From: Lingula anatina
Taxonomy: Eukaryota > Brachiopoda > Lingulata > Lingulida > Lingulidae
Assembly (NCBI RefSeq): GCF_001039355.2
Contig: NW_019773703.1
Span: forward strand, 62,001-126,000
DNA: 64,000 nucleotides
Reading direction: 5' to 3'
Made by a program: the position numbers and the translations under genes. Below are positions 38,748 through 62,899 of the stretch, piece by piece (position 1 is the first letter of the stretch; each line of letters opens with the position of its first letter). The notes beneath the pieces are model-generated. The model saw only the letters and a program-made list of their open reading frames with translations. It was not told where the DNA came from and made no database searches.

Positions 38748-40715
38748 TATGCTGGTTCATAATCATCTTTTTTTATATGTAGAGACCTTGTAGGATATAT
38801 GTTGTGAGACTTTGTCTTCACCATCTTACATATACTACTTCACCTAGTACTTGCAGCACTGCAGTTCTTTACTTTAAATTCACTGGGAGGTTTTATATGA
38901 TATTAGAATATACACCATTTAGAGGCAACACGATTGCAATATGTTCAAAACTTATCACACATTTTGTGATACGGTTTGCAGGTATTTCTGTGATTCTAGT
39001 TCCACATCTGCCAAAGTAAATTTCAACTTTAGAGTCTTGAAATTCAGGTACTAGTAATATTCTTGAAGAGAGTCCAGGTGTATGAAAATTTCTCTTCCTT
39101 TGAGGTTGAAGCAATTTTCCTGGCCCTTGCACACCAGGTAGATTTATTATGAATCAGGCAAATTTTTTTAATTATAGGAACTAATCATTTTAATGTACTT
39201 AACAAAACATGTTTATCAGTTGAATTCAAACTCTATTAAAACTATTTACAGAAATGATTTGATATTTTCATTTAGGATATATCTTTTTCTTGAAATGATA
39301 ATTGCTAAAAACTTCCAAAGATTCTTTACTTCCATGCATTGTCTGTGTGACTCTTTTTTTTTTCTTTTTTTTACCTTACCACAGTTCTTTTGACAATTGT
39401 TAAGTTTCTGGGTATGTACCAGTTTTGCTGTCTAGTATTTAAAAATATGTTAAAACCATCAGTGACAACAGACACGTACAGTATTCAGGGAAGACAGAAG
39501 CCTTTTCTACATGTCAGCATTTTATTTTTCAATTCTTGCAAGAAAAATAAAGACATCTATTAACATACCAACAACAATTTATTATTGGATTTAATTTAGT
39601 AAAAACAGCAAATTTGCCTCTGATAATATAACATTAAAAAGTAGTCAATTATGTCAACACTTAGAAAAGTGAGTATTTTATTTTTATCATATTAAGCGAA
39701 AGATTTCATTTTGACTGTGTTGTAATTCAATAGTCCAAGAGGGCATTCCCAGAGATTTAGATCGATCTTACTAGATCGACCTAACTCCCTGGGGGTTCAT
39801 GCTAAATTGCAGTCAGCGGACCGCGCACGGAAGTAAATTACCCCCTTACCCCCTTGTAGTAGGCGGGACGGACATTTAAGTCGGATTATCTGACAGTAAT
39901 CTAGTGAGACTCCCCACGGGGATATATCAATCTAAAATCTATGGGAATGCGCCCTAAATCAGATTCTAATAATTTAATAAAAATACTTTGTGCAGAGTTT
40001 GTGATAGGTATTGATGCTGTACTAGTAGAATCAGATCAAACTAATCACAGCCATATAATTATATATATATATACATATTTAACGTTACAGGTCGTTTCTT
40101 GTAGACAGGTCATTTTAGTATATCATTTATCAGAATTTGTCATTTTAAAAATATTTTTATCAGCAATTAAATGATTTTTTTTTCATAATAGTCGTTTTTC
40201 ATTACATTTTTCTCTTTCTGTACTTAGATGACCTGGTATTTAAGGACTCTTCAATGAATATGTAACCTGGCCATTGATGTAATAACTAAAGGAATGGTCA
40301 TGAAAGGGTTCAACTAAAACTGGTTTATGCCCAATTTACAAGGGCACTTGATTACAATCCACCTATCCACCTCTCCTTGAACTATTCACTTGAAGATTAT
40401 ACCAGTAGATGGAGTCATTGAGACCATGTTTCTAGTCAAGTTGAGTTTTGCCCAACTTGGTATCAATCTATTCAGCAGGTTGTCTGGTAAAGTTTAGTCC
40501 ACTACAGGGAGTCAACCTTATGACACACAACTGCCTCACCTACACTGATGGTGAGTTCAACAACAGAGGGATTAGATTTCCCCTTTTGGTGAGCTAATCA
40601 CAATCAGATCATGCTGAAATTGGTTATCCAACTTCACTAGAAACACAACTAAAAATTTCTTTCTTGCAGTTCATCTTTAACTAAGTGAATTAGCTAAGTC
40701 TTGTGTGAGCAAGGC
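38748..40715. other. Intergenic: NGLY1 3'UTR and spacer
   Basis: Contains the NGLY1 3'UTR, with an AATAAA at 39546-39551. A GC-richer patch at about 39735-39920 includes AGATCGATCT-type palindromic sequence and two CCCCCTTA stretches and is unlike its surroundings. I see no coding exon. Confidence 0.5.
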
Positions 40716-43319
40716 TTATGTGCCACTAAAAGTATTTCCAGTGCCACCAAGAGGATTAAGTACTATCTGTGGTGCATAAGCTCTACTCTCCAACAAGCTG
40801 ATTTCCATTTTAAGTTTCTTGTTCATGAGCTGCATGTTTTCCATTTCTAAATCCAGTTTTCTTTTTTGTAACATGAGGACTTCATACTGAAGCTTGTTCA
40901 TCGTCTCTTGGCTAACATCTAACTGGGAGTGTTCTACATTGGGATTGGAACATGATGCATGGGAATCTGAAGTGGTGACTTGACTGAGGGAGTCCTGAAC
41001 TCTGGATTGATCTTTTGTGCTATTAGCTGCCCTTGATGAATAGTCTGCTGGCCTGGAATGATTAACAAAACTTTTTGTTGTCTTTGGATGGTTATACTCT
41101 TCACTTGTGTGCTTATCTCTGCTGTGTGTACCCACATTTTGTGGAATGAAGTCTGCACTTTTTGACTGAGCACCTGTTGCTGCCGGTGCACTGGATACAG
41201 ATAAACGAGAATCTACATTTGCTTCAGAGGATGTGCAGTCACTTGTTTGCTTTACTAAATTTCTTATGCTGCTGACAGATGGCAGATTACACCTTGTATC
41301 CCAGGGACCCAGTGACGAGATTCGTGGAGACAGGGAGCTTGTCAAGGGAGTATTGTCCAAAAGTTTCTTTATGGAAGAAATTTGGGGTGGTCCATCTTGT
41401 TTTTCTTCTTCTGCATTGCTTCCTGTGTCTGTGTCTTTTTCATAATCTGGAAAAAAAAGCAATTAGCTGTGTTACATAATAGGAAAAGAATGTACCTGAA
41501 CTAAAGAGAATTTAGCAAAGCTCTTGATAATTAACTTGAATTAACTTGAGCATATAAATGATAGTGACAGATTTTTTTATGTTGGATTTATACTCTGATT
41601 ATTTGTAAAATAAAAATGATGTGAACTTACTTTCACATTCAACCTTCACCTCAATGACACTAGAGTTGGAATCTTGGTTAGGCGCAATGACAGGCAAACT
41701 CTGTTGTGTCGAAGCTGCCATTCCTTTATTTTGAGCTTCAATAAAGGCAGCAATCTCTCTCTTTGCTGTCTGTTTTAGATTTCGCCACTTGTCCTTGACC
41801 TCCTGTATGGTCCTTTTACTTTCACCAAGTGAGTTCACAGCCTCTGTGATCTCCCACATGATCTGGAGAAAAAAAAAACTAGGCAGCTTAAGCTGTCAAA
41901 TGTACATACCATACCTCAACAAAACCCAACTAGTATAGATCTGTTTTAAAATGTACAGTTATCCAGCCTCCTTGTCACCACTGGAGGCAACTAAAAATTT
42001 ACTTAAAAATCTCCCTTGTGCCAGCTAGCATTTGATCAGAATTTAGTGCTTTGAAAAAAATGCTTGACCTACGGACGTGGGATTTTCAACACGCACACAC
42101 AAACGGACCAAAAAAAAAAAAAAAAAAAAAACAGCCTCGTGCCCTACAATATTTTAATACCTCTGCAAACCCTTGTAAATCCCTGAAACTCGGAGTGCGC
42201 TGCTATTTCATACCGTTTTCCATGGGCAAAGACGAGGACTCAATATCTCTGCATGTTGAGTTCTACTGTAGGCAAGGGTAAGTCAATTACCGTCAGAACT
42301 CTACATCTGGATGTATCGTCATTTTTATATTATAAACAACAAATAGCAAAATGTATTTCGAGTAGGATTTTTTTCTCTCTGGCAGCTACATAAAGGCTTG
42401 AAAGTGGGACGCGTACGCCTTGAGCACGCCACACGCACACGTGATCAGTTGTCCCCTCTAATGCATTATTTTAGTACGCATTTGAGTCGTGACCAAATAG
42501 GTACGAGTACCACTGTAGAACGTGCTAAAATGGTACGTCTGGTGATGGACAAGAACGAAAAGAATGAATTTGTTAAGCAAAATTTGATTTCATAACATAT
42601 TTAAATTACATAAAGAAATTAGAAATAACCGCAATGGGGTAGTTAGGAACTAGAGGGTGGCGTATTACTGATATTACGCCAGTGTAACGAACGTTACGCT
42701 CGTCAAATACGCTGCTGTACATAAGGTCGGTTCCACACATTAAAATAACAGTACAGTTATCAAAATTACTCTCTTTAATTAGGTCATCATATGGCTCAAC
42801 TTTGTGTTTTGCGCTTCAGATAATTATTTTAGCTTCCATTTGAAAATAATTCGGAACAAAGCTTTTATTTCATTTGACAGTTGCAAGTAGTGGAACAGAG
42901 CTTATACAACTGAGACGTACCTATTATTGCAACGTACATATTTTAGCAAGACAAGTCTATTTCATCTATTTTTGGTTAATAGGCAATTCCTGATACGGCA
43001 TTATTACACTATAAATTCTTTAATAACAAACCTTTCGGTAGAGATAAGACAAATATACAATTGTATATTTGCAAAAGATGAAAAAGAAAGTGTGCACATT
43101 TACCCGATGTTTGGCCAAGTTGGTCTCTTTATCTGTGTTTTTATCCAAAAGAATATGTATATGTTTCTCAACCTTTTTCATTATCATTGATGTCTCCAGG
43201 TGTGAAAAATTCTGTTTCCTGCTCCTTCTCCTGTAGCAAGCATCTGGGCCATGGCCCTCCTCCATTCCAGAAACGTCGCTGCGTGGGGAACTGCAAGTTA
43301 CAGTGGTTAGACTAGACAT
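40716..43319 (-). CDS. Myb/SANT-like DNA-binding domain protein
   Basis: Three exons, 43104-43319, 41631-41862 and 40716-41446, give 1179 bases or 392 aa. The exon 1/exon 2 join (phase 0) rebuilds a Myb/SANT-like trihelix: RKQNFSHLETSMIMKKVEKH, then ..NLAKHR|IMWEITEAVNSLGES and TIQEVKDKWRNLKQTAKREI (about residues 34-108). This layout matches the NAIF1/MSANTD/TSNARE1 group of proteins derived from the Myb-like partner of Harbinger transposons. The middle is Ser/Thr-rich and low in structure. The C-terminus (about 330-375) is a heptad-like coiled coil (LQYEVLMLQKRKLDLEMENM). It probably acts in the nucleus as a DNA-binding regulator. Which member of the family it is cannot be settled from sequence alone. 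Confidence 0.85.
41863..43103. other. Intron 1 of the Myb/SANT-like gene
   Basis: Includes an A-rich run near 42110-42130 and no coding exon that fits either flanking phase. Open frames here lack similarity to anything I recognise. Confidence 0.6.
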
Positions 43320-46300
43320 ATTTAATGGTGACCCAGCTCCAAATAGCCTGCTAATGTACTGTGGTAGAATCTAGGTCAGTGTTTATATGAATCGCTGCGC
43401 TTAATCACAGCTTAGGGTAAGCCTGGTTTAGATTGCTGCTGCACGGAAATATTGAACGGCTAAACTATGGTTAGAAATGGGCTGTTGGGAGGGGGGCGTA
43501 CACGTCAGAGTTGTTTACGGGGAGCACCTGGCCCTATGCAAATCAAATTATCGAATATCTGATGGATTTAGAAAGAGAGAATACAGAGGTTATTGCTTGA
43601 ATTGAAGGACGTGGAATATACGGAATATAGCTAGACGTCAAAGGCCCGAAAGGTGCCGAAAAAAAAAATTATCTAATCTCATAGACCAGCTGATAGACTG
43701 ACTAATCAGCATGCAACATTCATATTTTACTCGGGTGCTAGCAAGTATAAAACTATTCTTATCGTGCATACTATGAATCTGTCAGACTAAATTCATGTTA
43801 CGTACATCTCCATAGTTATAAAACATTTAAATATCGAATGAATATTTAAAGACGTCTGAGATATTTTTATACAGTGGATTCAGTTCGCATACACTATTGA
43901 TAAATTCTTTATCAGTTTTTGTGCCCTCACCATATTCTGTCGCACATGTAACTTTGTGTTTACAAAGGAAAATACAAAAATGATAATTAAATACTATATC
44001 TAGCTTATTTACAATAAGACTTTTTAACAGACAGGAGTTTTAGATAAATCATTCTATAAATAACATACAATTGCATTCCATTCTTTGTATCTGGTAATTA
44101 CACCATGTACACTTGGCAAGATAACACACGTAAACGCTTTCACCTGAAACAGAAAAGGCTAGATAGATAATGCATTTCAACGTGATTAGCGAGTATATAA
44201 AGGTCTAATTTAGAGTGTCTCTAATAGGTCGTTAATAAATAAACAGTACATTATAAAATGTTCCATTTACTACAAAATACGTGTACTAGGCCTACGTGCG
44301 GCAAACGTCTCAGCTAGGCTTGCAGTTCCAAACATTTTCTACCGAACTGCAAATTGACACATACAGTATTTCTAGTTTGTACAACTTGACGCGGGACAGA
44401 AAAATAAAACACGATCCAAGGTTTAAACTGAAACCAATATCAGAGCGTTGAAAAGAAGTGTTTTGCTACCGACTTGGTATTTTATCCCTAAATAATTGGT
44501 CTAAAATTACCTGTTTTAGTATCCTTTTAATAAAAAAAAAAATGTCTTTTTTAGTTGAGAGGAAGAGATATGCACCGCGTAGGACATCATGTTCAAAATG
44601 AATAGGAGCTTTAACGCAGAAAATTCACAGGATATTGGGACTATTCATGCATGCAATTTTCAATATACGATATGGGACCTATGCGCATCTGCCGATTCGG
44701 CCTAGATAAATGGTGCCAATATTAGGCCAATAAACAGTACCGAAATGAAACACACAAAATAAAATTTTATTTATGAAAAATTTCTTTTAAAAGTAACATC
44801 GTTTACAAAGAAAAGTCTTTAATTTCATTTAAAGTGAAAACTCGCACAGAGAATCCATACCTCCGCCAAAACAACTCAATTCTCATCATCTATAATTAAT
44901 TAATTAATTAATCACCATCGAAATGTAGTTCATTTGAATTATAAGTAAGTCGATTTCTGACCTATTGTGAAAACGAAAACCCCGCGGAAACAAAAGGGGG
45001 GATTAATACATATAAGTTAATTGCAATTAAATACTTGATAAACAATTGTATTTTATCGCAAGGTACCAGTGCCAGGAACGCGCTCTTTGAACGGAGAATT
45101 ACTGTACCTTGCAAAGAAGTCTTTGAAAGTGCTCTAGACTAAAACTTGAATGTGGACGTTTTGGTTGCAGCTTGGGTTACAGGATCGGAAGTTTCGCATT
45201 ACAAGAAGCATCGATTAATTGTTGCTTTTGCAGCTGACTGTATTGTGCGACTTGAGATATATATAGAGAGAGAGAGAGAAAGAGAGACTGAGTGACTTAT
45301 TCAATCACTGTATACTTGACGCAACCATCGTTAAATAATGTACAATATTACTCACAATAACAACCATAATAGTAATTTTTTAAAATGAAAGTTTATTCAA
45401 GAGACACGGTGGTAAAGTGCATAGAAGCATTATACAGCCTGGGAGCCACTGGCTGATTTGACGGTNTACGTGCGGCAAACGTCTCAGCTAGGCTTGCAGT
45501 TCCAAACATTTTCTACCGAACTGCAAATTGACACATACAGTATTTCTAGTTTGTACAACTTGACGCGGGACAGAAAAATAAAACACGATCCAAGGTTTAA
45601 ACTGTAAGCAATATCAGAGCGTTGAAAAGAAGTGTTTTGCTACCGACTTGGTATTTTATCCCTAAATAATTGGTCTAAAATTACCTGTTTTAGTATCCTT
45701 TTAATAAAAAAAATGTCTTTTTTAGTTGAGAGGAAGAGATATGCACCGCGTAGGACATCATGTTCAAAATGAATAGGAGCTTTAACGCAGAAAATTCACA
45801 GGATATTGGGACTATTCATGCATGCAATTTTCAATATACGATATGGGACCTATGCGCATCTACCGATTCGGCCTAGATAAATGGTGCCAATATTAGGCCA
45901 ATAAACAGTACCGAAATGAAACACACAAAATAAAATTTTATTTATGAAAAATTTCTTATAAAAGTAACATCGTTTACAAAGAAAAGTCTTTAATTTCATT
46001 TAAAGTGAAAACTCGCACAGAGAATCCATACCTCCGCCAAAACAACTCAATTCTCATCATCTATAATTAATTAATTAATTAATTAATTAATTAATTAATT
46101 AATTAATTAATTAATTAATCACCATCGAAATGTAGTTCATTTTAATTATAATTAAGTCGATTTCTGACCTATTGTGAAAACGAAAACCCCGCGGAAACAA
46201 AAGGGGGGATTAATACATATAAATTAATTGAAATTAAATACTTGATAAACAATTGTATTTTATCGCAAGGTACCAGTGCCAGGAACGCGCTCTTTGAACG

Positions 46301-47468
46301 GAGAATTACTGTACCTTGCAAAGAAGTCTTTGAAAGTGCTCTAGACTAAAACTTGAATGTGGACGTTTTGGTTGCAGCTTGGGTTACAGGATCGGAAGTT
46401 TCGCATTACAAGAAGCATCGATTAATTGTTGCTTTTGCAGCTGACTGTATTGTGCGACTTGAGATATATATAGAGAGAGAGAGAAAGAGAGACTGAGTGA
46501 CTTATTCAATCACTGTATACTTGACGCAACCATCGTTAAATAATGTACAATATTACTTACAATAACAACCATAATAGTAATTTTTTAAAATGAAAGTTTA
46601 TTCAAGAGACACGGGGGTAAAGTGCATAGAAGCATTATATGCCCTCCGTGATATATAATAGTAATAATTATATTTATTTAGGATCCAATATCCATAAAAT
46701 GTCCAATGCAACATGAAAAACATACTCTAAGACAAAAATTATACATAACCATTAGGTAATCAAAAAGAGAGGTTTAATAAATATATTTTTTAAAATGCTG
46801 AATTCTTTTGTAAAAAAAACAACCATTTAAAAAGTATTATCATTTTCAAAGGAGAGTGCTTATCCTCCCTTAGTTAAAAGAAGAGAAGATTAAGCATTAT
46901 AAGTAAATTGCAATTAATAATTATTGTGTTACATATAATATCTAATGATTTTCAAAAAACACAAGCAAAACATGCATGAACCGTACATGTTCGAAGCTTA
47001 GGTATGGCTTACCTGGAAGAGTTCAAGTCCTTCATCAGACCTTGGATGAATATATCCCGCCAAGATTAGACTTATGACTATTTATGCCCAGTTTAAAGGT
47101 TATATACTTTAAAAAGAAATATTTAAATCCCTATTTATATTTAAAAAGGATAACTATATAACAAAACAATGTCTTTTGTTAATCCAAACAATCTAAAATT
47201 AATGTAGAATGTTGTTTTAAAGATGATTTATTAATTATTTCTTAAAGTCCTCTGAATGTTTAATTTTCCTCAGTTATTTCAGTAATTTATATCTCCCAGT
47301 AGGGGGTGCTCTTTTCATTTTATATCAACACAAGTCTCGTTTAGTTGATCATCTGAATGAAGTTGACGAGTTGTACAATGCGCAACAAGGTGTGGAATTC
47401 ATGGATAACCATAATTCTCCTGTTGCAGAAATACCTTACCGTGATGGTTCTATACTCTTGCTTCATCT
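43320..47468. other. Intergenic region dominated by a duplicated block
   Basis: No coding signal. Its main content is the repeated block 44293-45434 / 45467-46639 described separately. The remainder (46640-47468) is AT-rich and featureless to me. Confidence 0.6.
44293..45434. repeat. Redundant allelic copy of intergenic DNA (block 4)
   Basis: Recurs at 45467-46639 after the single N at 45466. The copies differ by few substitutions but strongly in a TTAA-type microsatellite: about 20 bases near 44893-44912 against about 50 bases near 46070-46119. A GA repeat near 45266-45289 also differs. The pattern fits two alleles. Confidence 0.85.
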
Positions 47469-48608
47469 TTAATTATGTTGCCTAGCTTCAATTGTTAAAC
47501 CATTATCTTGTCCTGGTAGAGATGTTGGCATTGTTTGGACAGACTCACACGTTATTCGGTAGCTGACAACAGACGCCGAGTTTCGCACCCTGCTTGGTCG
47601 ATTTTTAAACCGGACAAAATTTGGACAACAGAATCTGAAAAGTTTTTTACAGTTTTTGTAAAGTCTACGATATCCGTCTCGTACAGCAGATAACCTCACG
47701 CCGTAGATGAAAGGATCAAGGATAGAACTTACGGCAAACAAGGTGCGAGTTAGGTAAAGATGGTTCCAGCAGGGAGGTATTGTCGGGTCACAAATGACAG
47801 ACACAATCGGGTATGGAATCCAACAAACTAGCAGTACACCAAATAGTTGGGTAGCTGTTCCAGTTAGTTTAATGTTCCTGGTCAAGAGAAGCTCGCTGTT
47901 TCCATGTTCCAACCTTTGAAGCCTGTGAGTAAGCATAAATAGTTTAATGTATGTTGGGATTATTATGACAGACGAGATACCAACGACGGAGGCCAACAAT
48001 ATGGCGTCCGTGTCAAGCTGGAACTCAACGTGTAACACTATATGTGTTAGACAGATGCAGGAGAGTGTCAACACCCGACTGTGCACCATCGTTTGGAAAT
48101 ACTTTGCGAAGCCAAGAGTGATCGAAATCGTCCAAATCATTACCGTCACTAACCACAGTGGGCATTTCGTCATGATAGTTGGATAGGTAAACGGCAGAAA
48201 TACTGTGATTCCTTTATACAAAACTATCGCCACGAGAGTGAAAACTTCAGCAAATATAGCACTCAGAAACACATAATGAGTTAAATGTTGAATACACGGC
48301 GTCACCAAACCATCTGCGTCCAAACTGACTAGTTCAAAATCTTCAAGTGCATTTAGAATTAGCGCTGCTATAAGGACAATGATATCGGCACTGCAAAGGT
48401 TCGTTAGTAGAACCAAAAAAGGATCCCTTTTTTGTAAAACATGGATCAAAGCTGCCAAAGAAACAATGTTTTCAATTATTCCAAAAGAAAGCAGACCTGA
48501 TGCTATCATCGTATATCTGGGAGCATTAAAAAGGTCACTGCCGTTATGTAACCCCAGTAATGTCCAATTTGAAATATTATGCGTGGTGTCCTCATTCCAC
48601 AAACACAT
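47469..48608 (-). CDS. Orphan rhodopsin-like GPCR, intronless, without DRY
   Basis: A single 379-residue frame with seven hydrophobic segments at about 33-58, 63-88, 106-137, 148-170, 200-226, 250-275 and 282-303. Class A landmarks are N47 in TM1, the LCSAD motif with D75 in TM2, CWIP at 262-265 in TM6 and DPFIY at 298-302 in TM7 (the D variant of NPxxY). C105 and a cysteine at 184 or 186 could form the TM3-loop 2 disulfide. The N-terminus has NIS, NWT and NGS glycosylation sites, and the tail has cysteines at 320, 327 and 328 that could be palmitoylated. By spacing to P139 and Y142, the DRY position reads YKG. The ligand is unknown. There is no upstream hydrophobic signal peptide; the first ATG gives a natural extracellular tail. 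Confidence 0.9.
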   Translation of the reverse strand: MCLWNEDTTHNISNWTLLGLHNGSDLFNAPRYTMIASGLLSFGIIENIVSLAALIHVLQKRDPFLVLLTNLCSADIIVLIAALILNALEDFELVSLDADGLVTPCIQHLTHYVFLSAIFAEVFTLVAIVLYKGITVFLPFTYPTIMTKCPLWLVTVMIWTISITLGFAKYFQTMVHSRVLTLSCICLTHIVLHVEFQLDTDAILLASVVGISSVIIIPTYIKLFMLTHRLQRLEHGNSELLLTRNIKLTGTATQLFGVLLVCWIPYPIVSVICDPTIPPCWNHLYLTRTLFAVSSILDPFIYGVRLSAVRDGYRRLYKNCKKLFRFCCPNFVRFKNRPSRVRNSASVVSYRITCESVQTMPTSLPGQDNGLTIEARQHN

Positions 48609-51240
48609 TGTGAGGAACAGGTTGTAGTTTGTAAGTTGTAGGTTTAAACAAATCCGTTATCTACTTTATAATGAAAGTCCTGACGTTTTTCAATGATTGG
48701 AGATCCTGCCTCGCCGAATGTTGAAAGCTGCTGTAACATCTGGCGATAAACGCACAGTTTTTTTATACATGTGGATATCCCCAGAGGACTTTAGTTTATG
48801 TACCAGATGTTAACAATTTAAAAAGCCCCATTTTGTAATCATAAAAGTATTATCAATATCCTTTTCAGATTTTATAAACGAGTCATCTGTGATGTCAACG
48901 CTTACGCGATGTTCGGAAACCATGTGGGGCAAACCATAGCCTTTGGCAAGACGCATCATTTGCTATAGAAATGGTTTATGGGTTGGAACGGAGTCAGAAA
49001 ACAACTAAAATAGGTTTATAGGTTTTTTAACAGTACAATATATGCATATTAGAACTAATAGTTGACTAATTATACTCATTTATCATTAAATATGCGTTTC
49101 GAGAAACCCTTTTTTAAAATTTCGGTTGATGTCAATTTTACTGTTACACGCTTTGCTTCAAATTTCATTCCTCACAATTACCAACACTCGCGGTCATTTC
49201 ACAATTAAAATACATAGTACAGGCAGTTAAAAGGCCATTGGGTTTCTATAAATGTTCTTTAAGGAACAATATGCATGGTTTGAAACGTCCTCTGTCGCAA
49301 ACTTAAATGTTATTTGCATAATCTTAGGTGAACTTTAATTGTGCCAATTTATATGCTGTTGCAAGAAAGCATAAAGATTTTCTTGTTCTTATCCTGGGTT
49401 GTCTTTTTTTACCTAAATTCTTCAAATTTTAAAATTCTGATAGCGCTTTCTAAATGAATGCATGGCCACGTGGTAGTAAGTGGGTTTTACAAAGTTACTG
49501 GGTCTAGATACTACTAATCTAGTCTAGTGTAAATTTAGATTATTAACACTTTGAATAGAGATTTTTTTAAAGGTTCATGTCAGAGATGTTAGTTTGTCAG
49601 ATTAATTTGTAGTTTTGTGTGTGAAATAAATTTTAACACTCAGTTTTGTGGTTGTGGTTAGCCAAACGGGAATTGAACTGATCCAAGTAGCCCCAAGCTC
49701 TCCAAGCCACGCGTATTTTTTATTTGCTGAATAGGAAAATACATAAGAGTGCATGAGGCCGATTATTATACGAACTAGAAAAGAACCTGGTAGTAGTAAA
49801 AAAAACTGTTTTGACACTGGTTTGTTATGAAACTTTGTGCGCCAAATATTTTTTAAAAAGCTCATTAATTTTTAGATTAGCAAAAGAGTATTTCAGCATT
49901 ACGTTTAGATTGCATAGTTTGTGGCAGGCGAAATATATAGGTTTGAGGTAAACATTTATAAAAAAAGGTGTTACTGTTAGACAAAAATAATGAAGTGGGT
50001 TCTTCCTTTTGCTCAATACTTCCTTAGCATTTAAATATGAATGGTATTATACCATTATACTATAGGTCACAATGATAAAATAACAATTTTATCGTTCTAT
50101 TTTCTCCTAGCGTAAACTTAAATTGAGAAAGTTCCAGATTATTATAACGTGCAAAGAAATCTGGTGTATTTATAAAGCGCCCATTACTCCTTCATCCAAA
50201 TTAACACTTGGATCAAAAATCGATGACAAAGAGATTAAAAGCTACTAGTAGATGTAAAACGCATCACTGCAACTCCAAATTCTCAACTTCATAAACGTGT
50301 TAGGCAACACGCCATTGCTGTATAAAAGCAGCATTTATTTATTAAAACCCCAGGGTACTTTGAAAACCACGGATCGGCACAGACAAAGGAAAACGTTAAT
50401 GGTTTCTCTGTAAAAAATGTATGCTCTGGATTTTCCAGCTAAAACTGCGCCACACACCTTTAGAAAAATTACAATAAAAGAGAATCAATTGGAGTACGGT
50501 GGGCTACAGGAAAATGGGTAAGTTAGCCTCCTCCTCTGGAGGGAGTTGTACAAGGACGTTATCTGTATACATTGTACCTGTTGCCATTATCACTGTGTCA
50601 GCTTGAGTGGAAAACAAACCACCCATGATGTATTAACCTTCATCAGAACCACCTCCCAGCGGACATCTTTTCATGTTTTCCCACGAGTTCTGAACAAAAT
50701 TAATGACAAAAAATGGGATTTTGCTGCAGTTTGAATTATTAATTGTTTTGAAGGTTTGAGGTTACTATATACTGACACCACCATTTGAGATTTGATAAAA
50801 TTTGATTTAGATCTGATTTTTTTTATCAATGGTAACTACATGCAGATACAAAGAAAGCAGCTGCAATGAAGCACGATACATGTGCATAATGGCATTTTTA
50901 TTTCTATATATAATATGTATCATTGTATTACTTTTTAAAACCAGTTTTCCAGTGGGCATGTGTCCAGCACTTTAATAGATTTTTGCAAGATATCAGCATA
51001 AAATTCCTCCAAGGGCGAATACATACAGTACAATCAAAGCTAAAATCTACTCCAACAAAATATCAGATTGTTTCATGGGTTTGATGTTCAACATGAATCT
51101 CACTCACACCTGAAGCAGGCCAGCCAATTTAATAAAGACTTGTTTTAAAGTATGAGCCTTATGCCTGTAGTGTAAGTAACTGAATAGGACGCTGAACTTT
51201 CAGTTTGAAACCAAGTTCTTGGACGATTTAGTATTTGTGT
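48609..51240. other. Intergenic; no gene seen
   Basis: About 2.6 kb of AT-rich DNA between the GPCR start and the CFAP99 stop. The short frames have no recognisable features. CFAP99's 3'UTR lies at the right end. Confidence 0.6.
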
Positions 51241-61873
<10,633 letters not shown>

Positions 61874-61883
61874 TTTGGGTTGC

Positions 61884-62899
61884 CTGAAAGGACAAGTACA
61901 CCAGGTTTGGGAAAGTGAACATTTTTGAATAATACTCTTTGAGTGTGGTCTTTTCAAATCAAAATTACAATTTTATCCAAATTATGATGCCATAATGAAA
62001 ATTTCAAATTGATTGTAAGTGCTGCCTGTTTCTCTTTGTTATAACTTATTAATTCCATGAAGTAACCATTCATCTACTGAGTATTATCATATACTAGTGC
62101 CAACTACCTCGTAAGTTTGGAAGATTTTATTAGTACTTATTTCTATTTTGAATTTCAATAGGGGTTTATATGACACTCATTAACAGATTATTTTCATTTT
62201 AGCATATACGAAGTGCAGTTCTGTTACACTGAAATTGCATTTAATTAACAGGCGTGCAAAATATATACTCGAATATCTACAAGTTGTAGGATTTAGTTAT
62301 GGAAATAACAATGTATTCTAATCCATTCACAGTCTACTAGTACATGTACTTGTGAAATTCTGTGAATTTCTATAGCAACTAAATATTCTATTTGATCCAT
62401 TGAGATTCCGGAAAATCTGTTATGTTTTCGTTGAATATATTAAAAATAATTTAATTAAAATACAGTAAACAGCAAAATTGCAAACACAGACCTATATCCA
62501 AACGATCTCTGACGCGAAGAAAGTAAATAGGCCTCCCTTGACGATTGTTTATTGACAACAATATGGCGGCGTGGAGACGAAAAGTGACATGTTGCAAAAT
62601 AACTTAAAAGCTGAAACATATCTTAATCCTCTATGTATTGTGAAAAACAAAAAGAGTCATTAGAACAAATGCCATCTTGTAAATAGAATAAGCAAAATAA
62701 AATTTTATAGATCCATAAAACATAAGATATGTAAGCTTGAAGTACCCATTTTCGGTAACAAGATTAGTTCCGACAATTACCGAAGATTACCGAGCGTCGC
62801 TTCTCTGCCTGCAGGACTGAGTGCTCAAGTTTTGAGGAAACTGCGTCAAGTCAACTAAGTTTGGCAATTGGATTTGTTGTGATTTAAAGATAAGCAGCG
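61884..62899. promoter_or_regulatory. Divergent promoter region of CFAP99 and the downstream gene
   Basis: About 1 kb separates the CFAP99 coding start (minus) from the next start codon at 62900 (plus). A sequence reading CAATATGGCGGCG near 62559-62571 resembles a YY1 element of the kind found near many housekeeping start sites and may mark the non-coding first exon of CFAP99. No other gene is seen. Confidence 0.35.

Noticed and set aside
62565-62609. Short plus-strand frame starting at the ATGGCGGCG near 62563
   Set aside because: It ends after about 14 codons without a donor site that fits, and the sequence is better read as a promoter motif.
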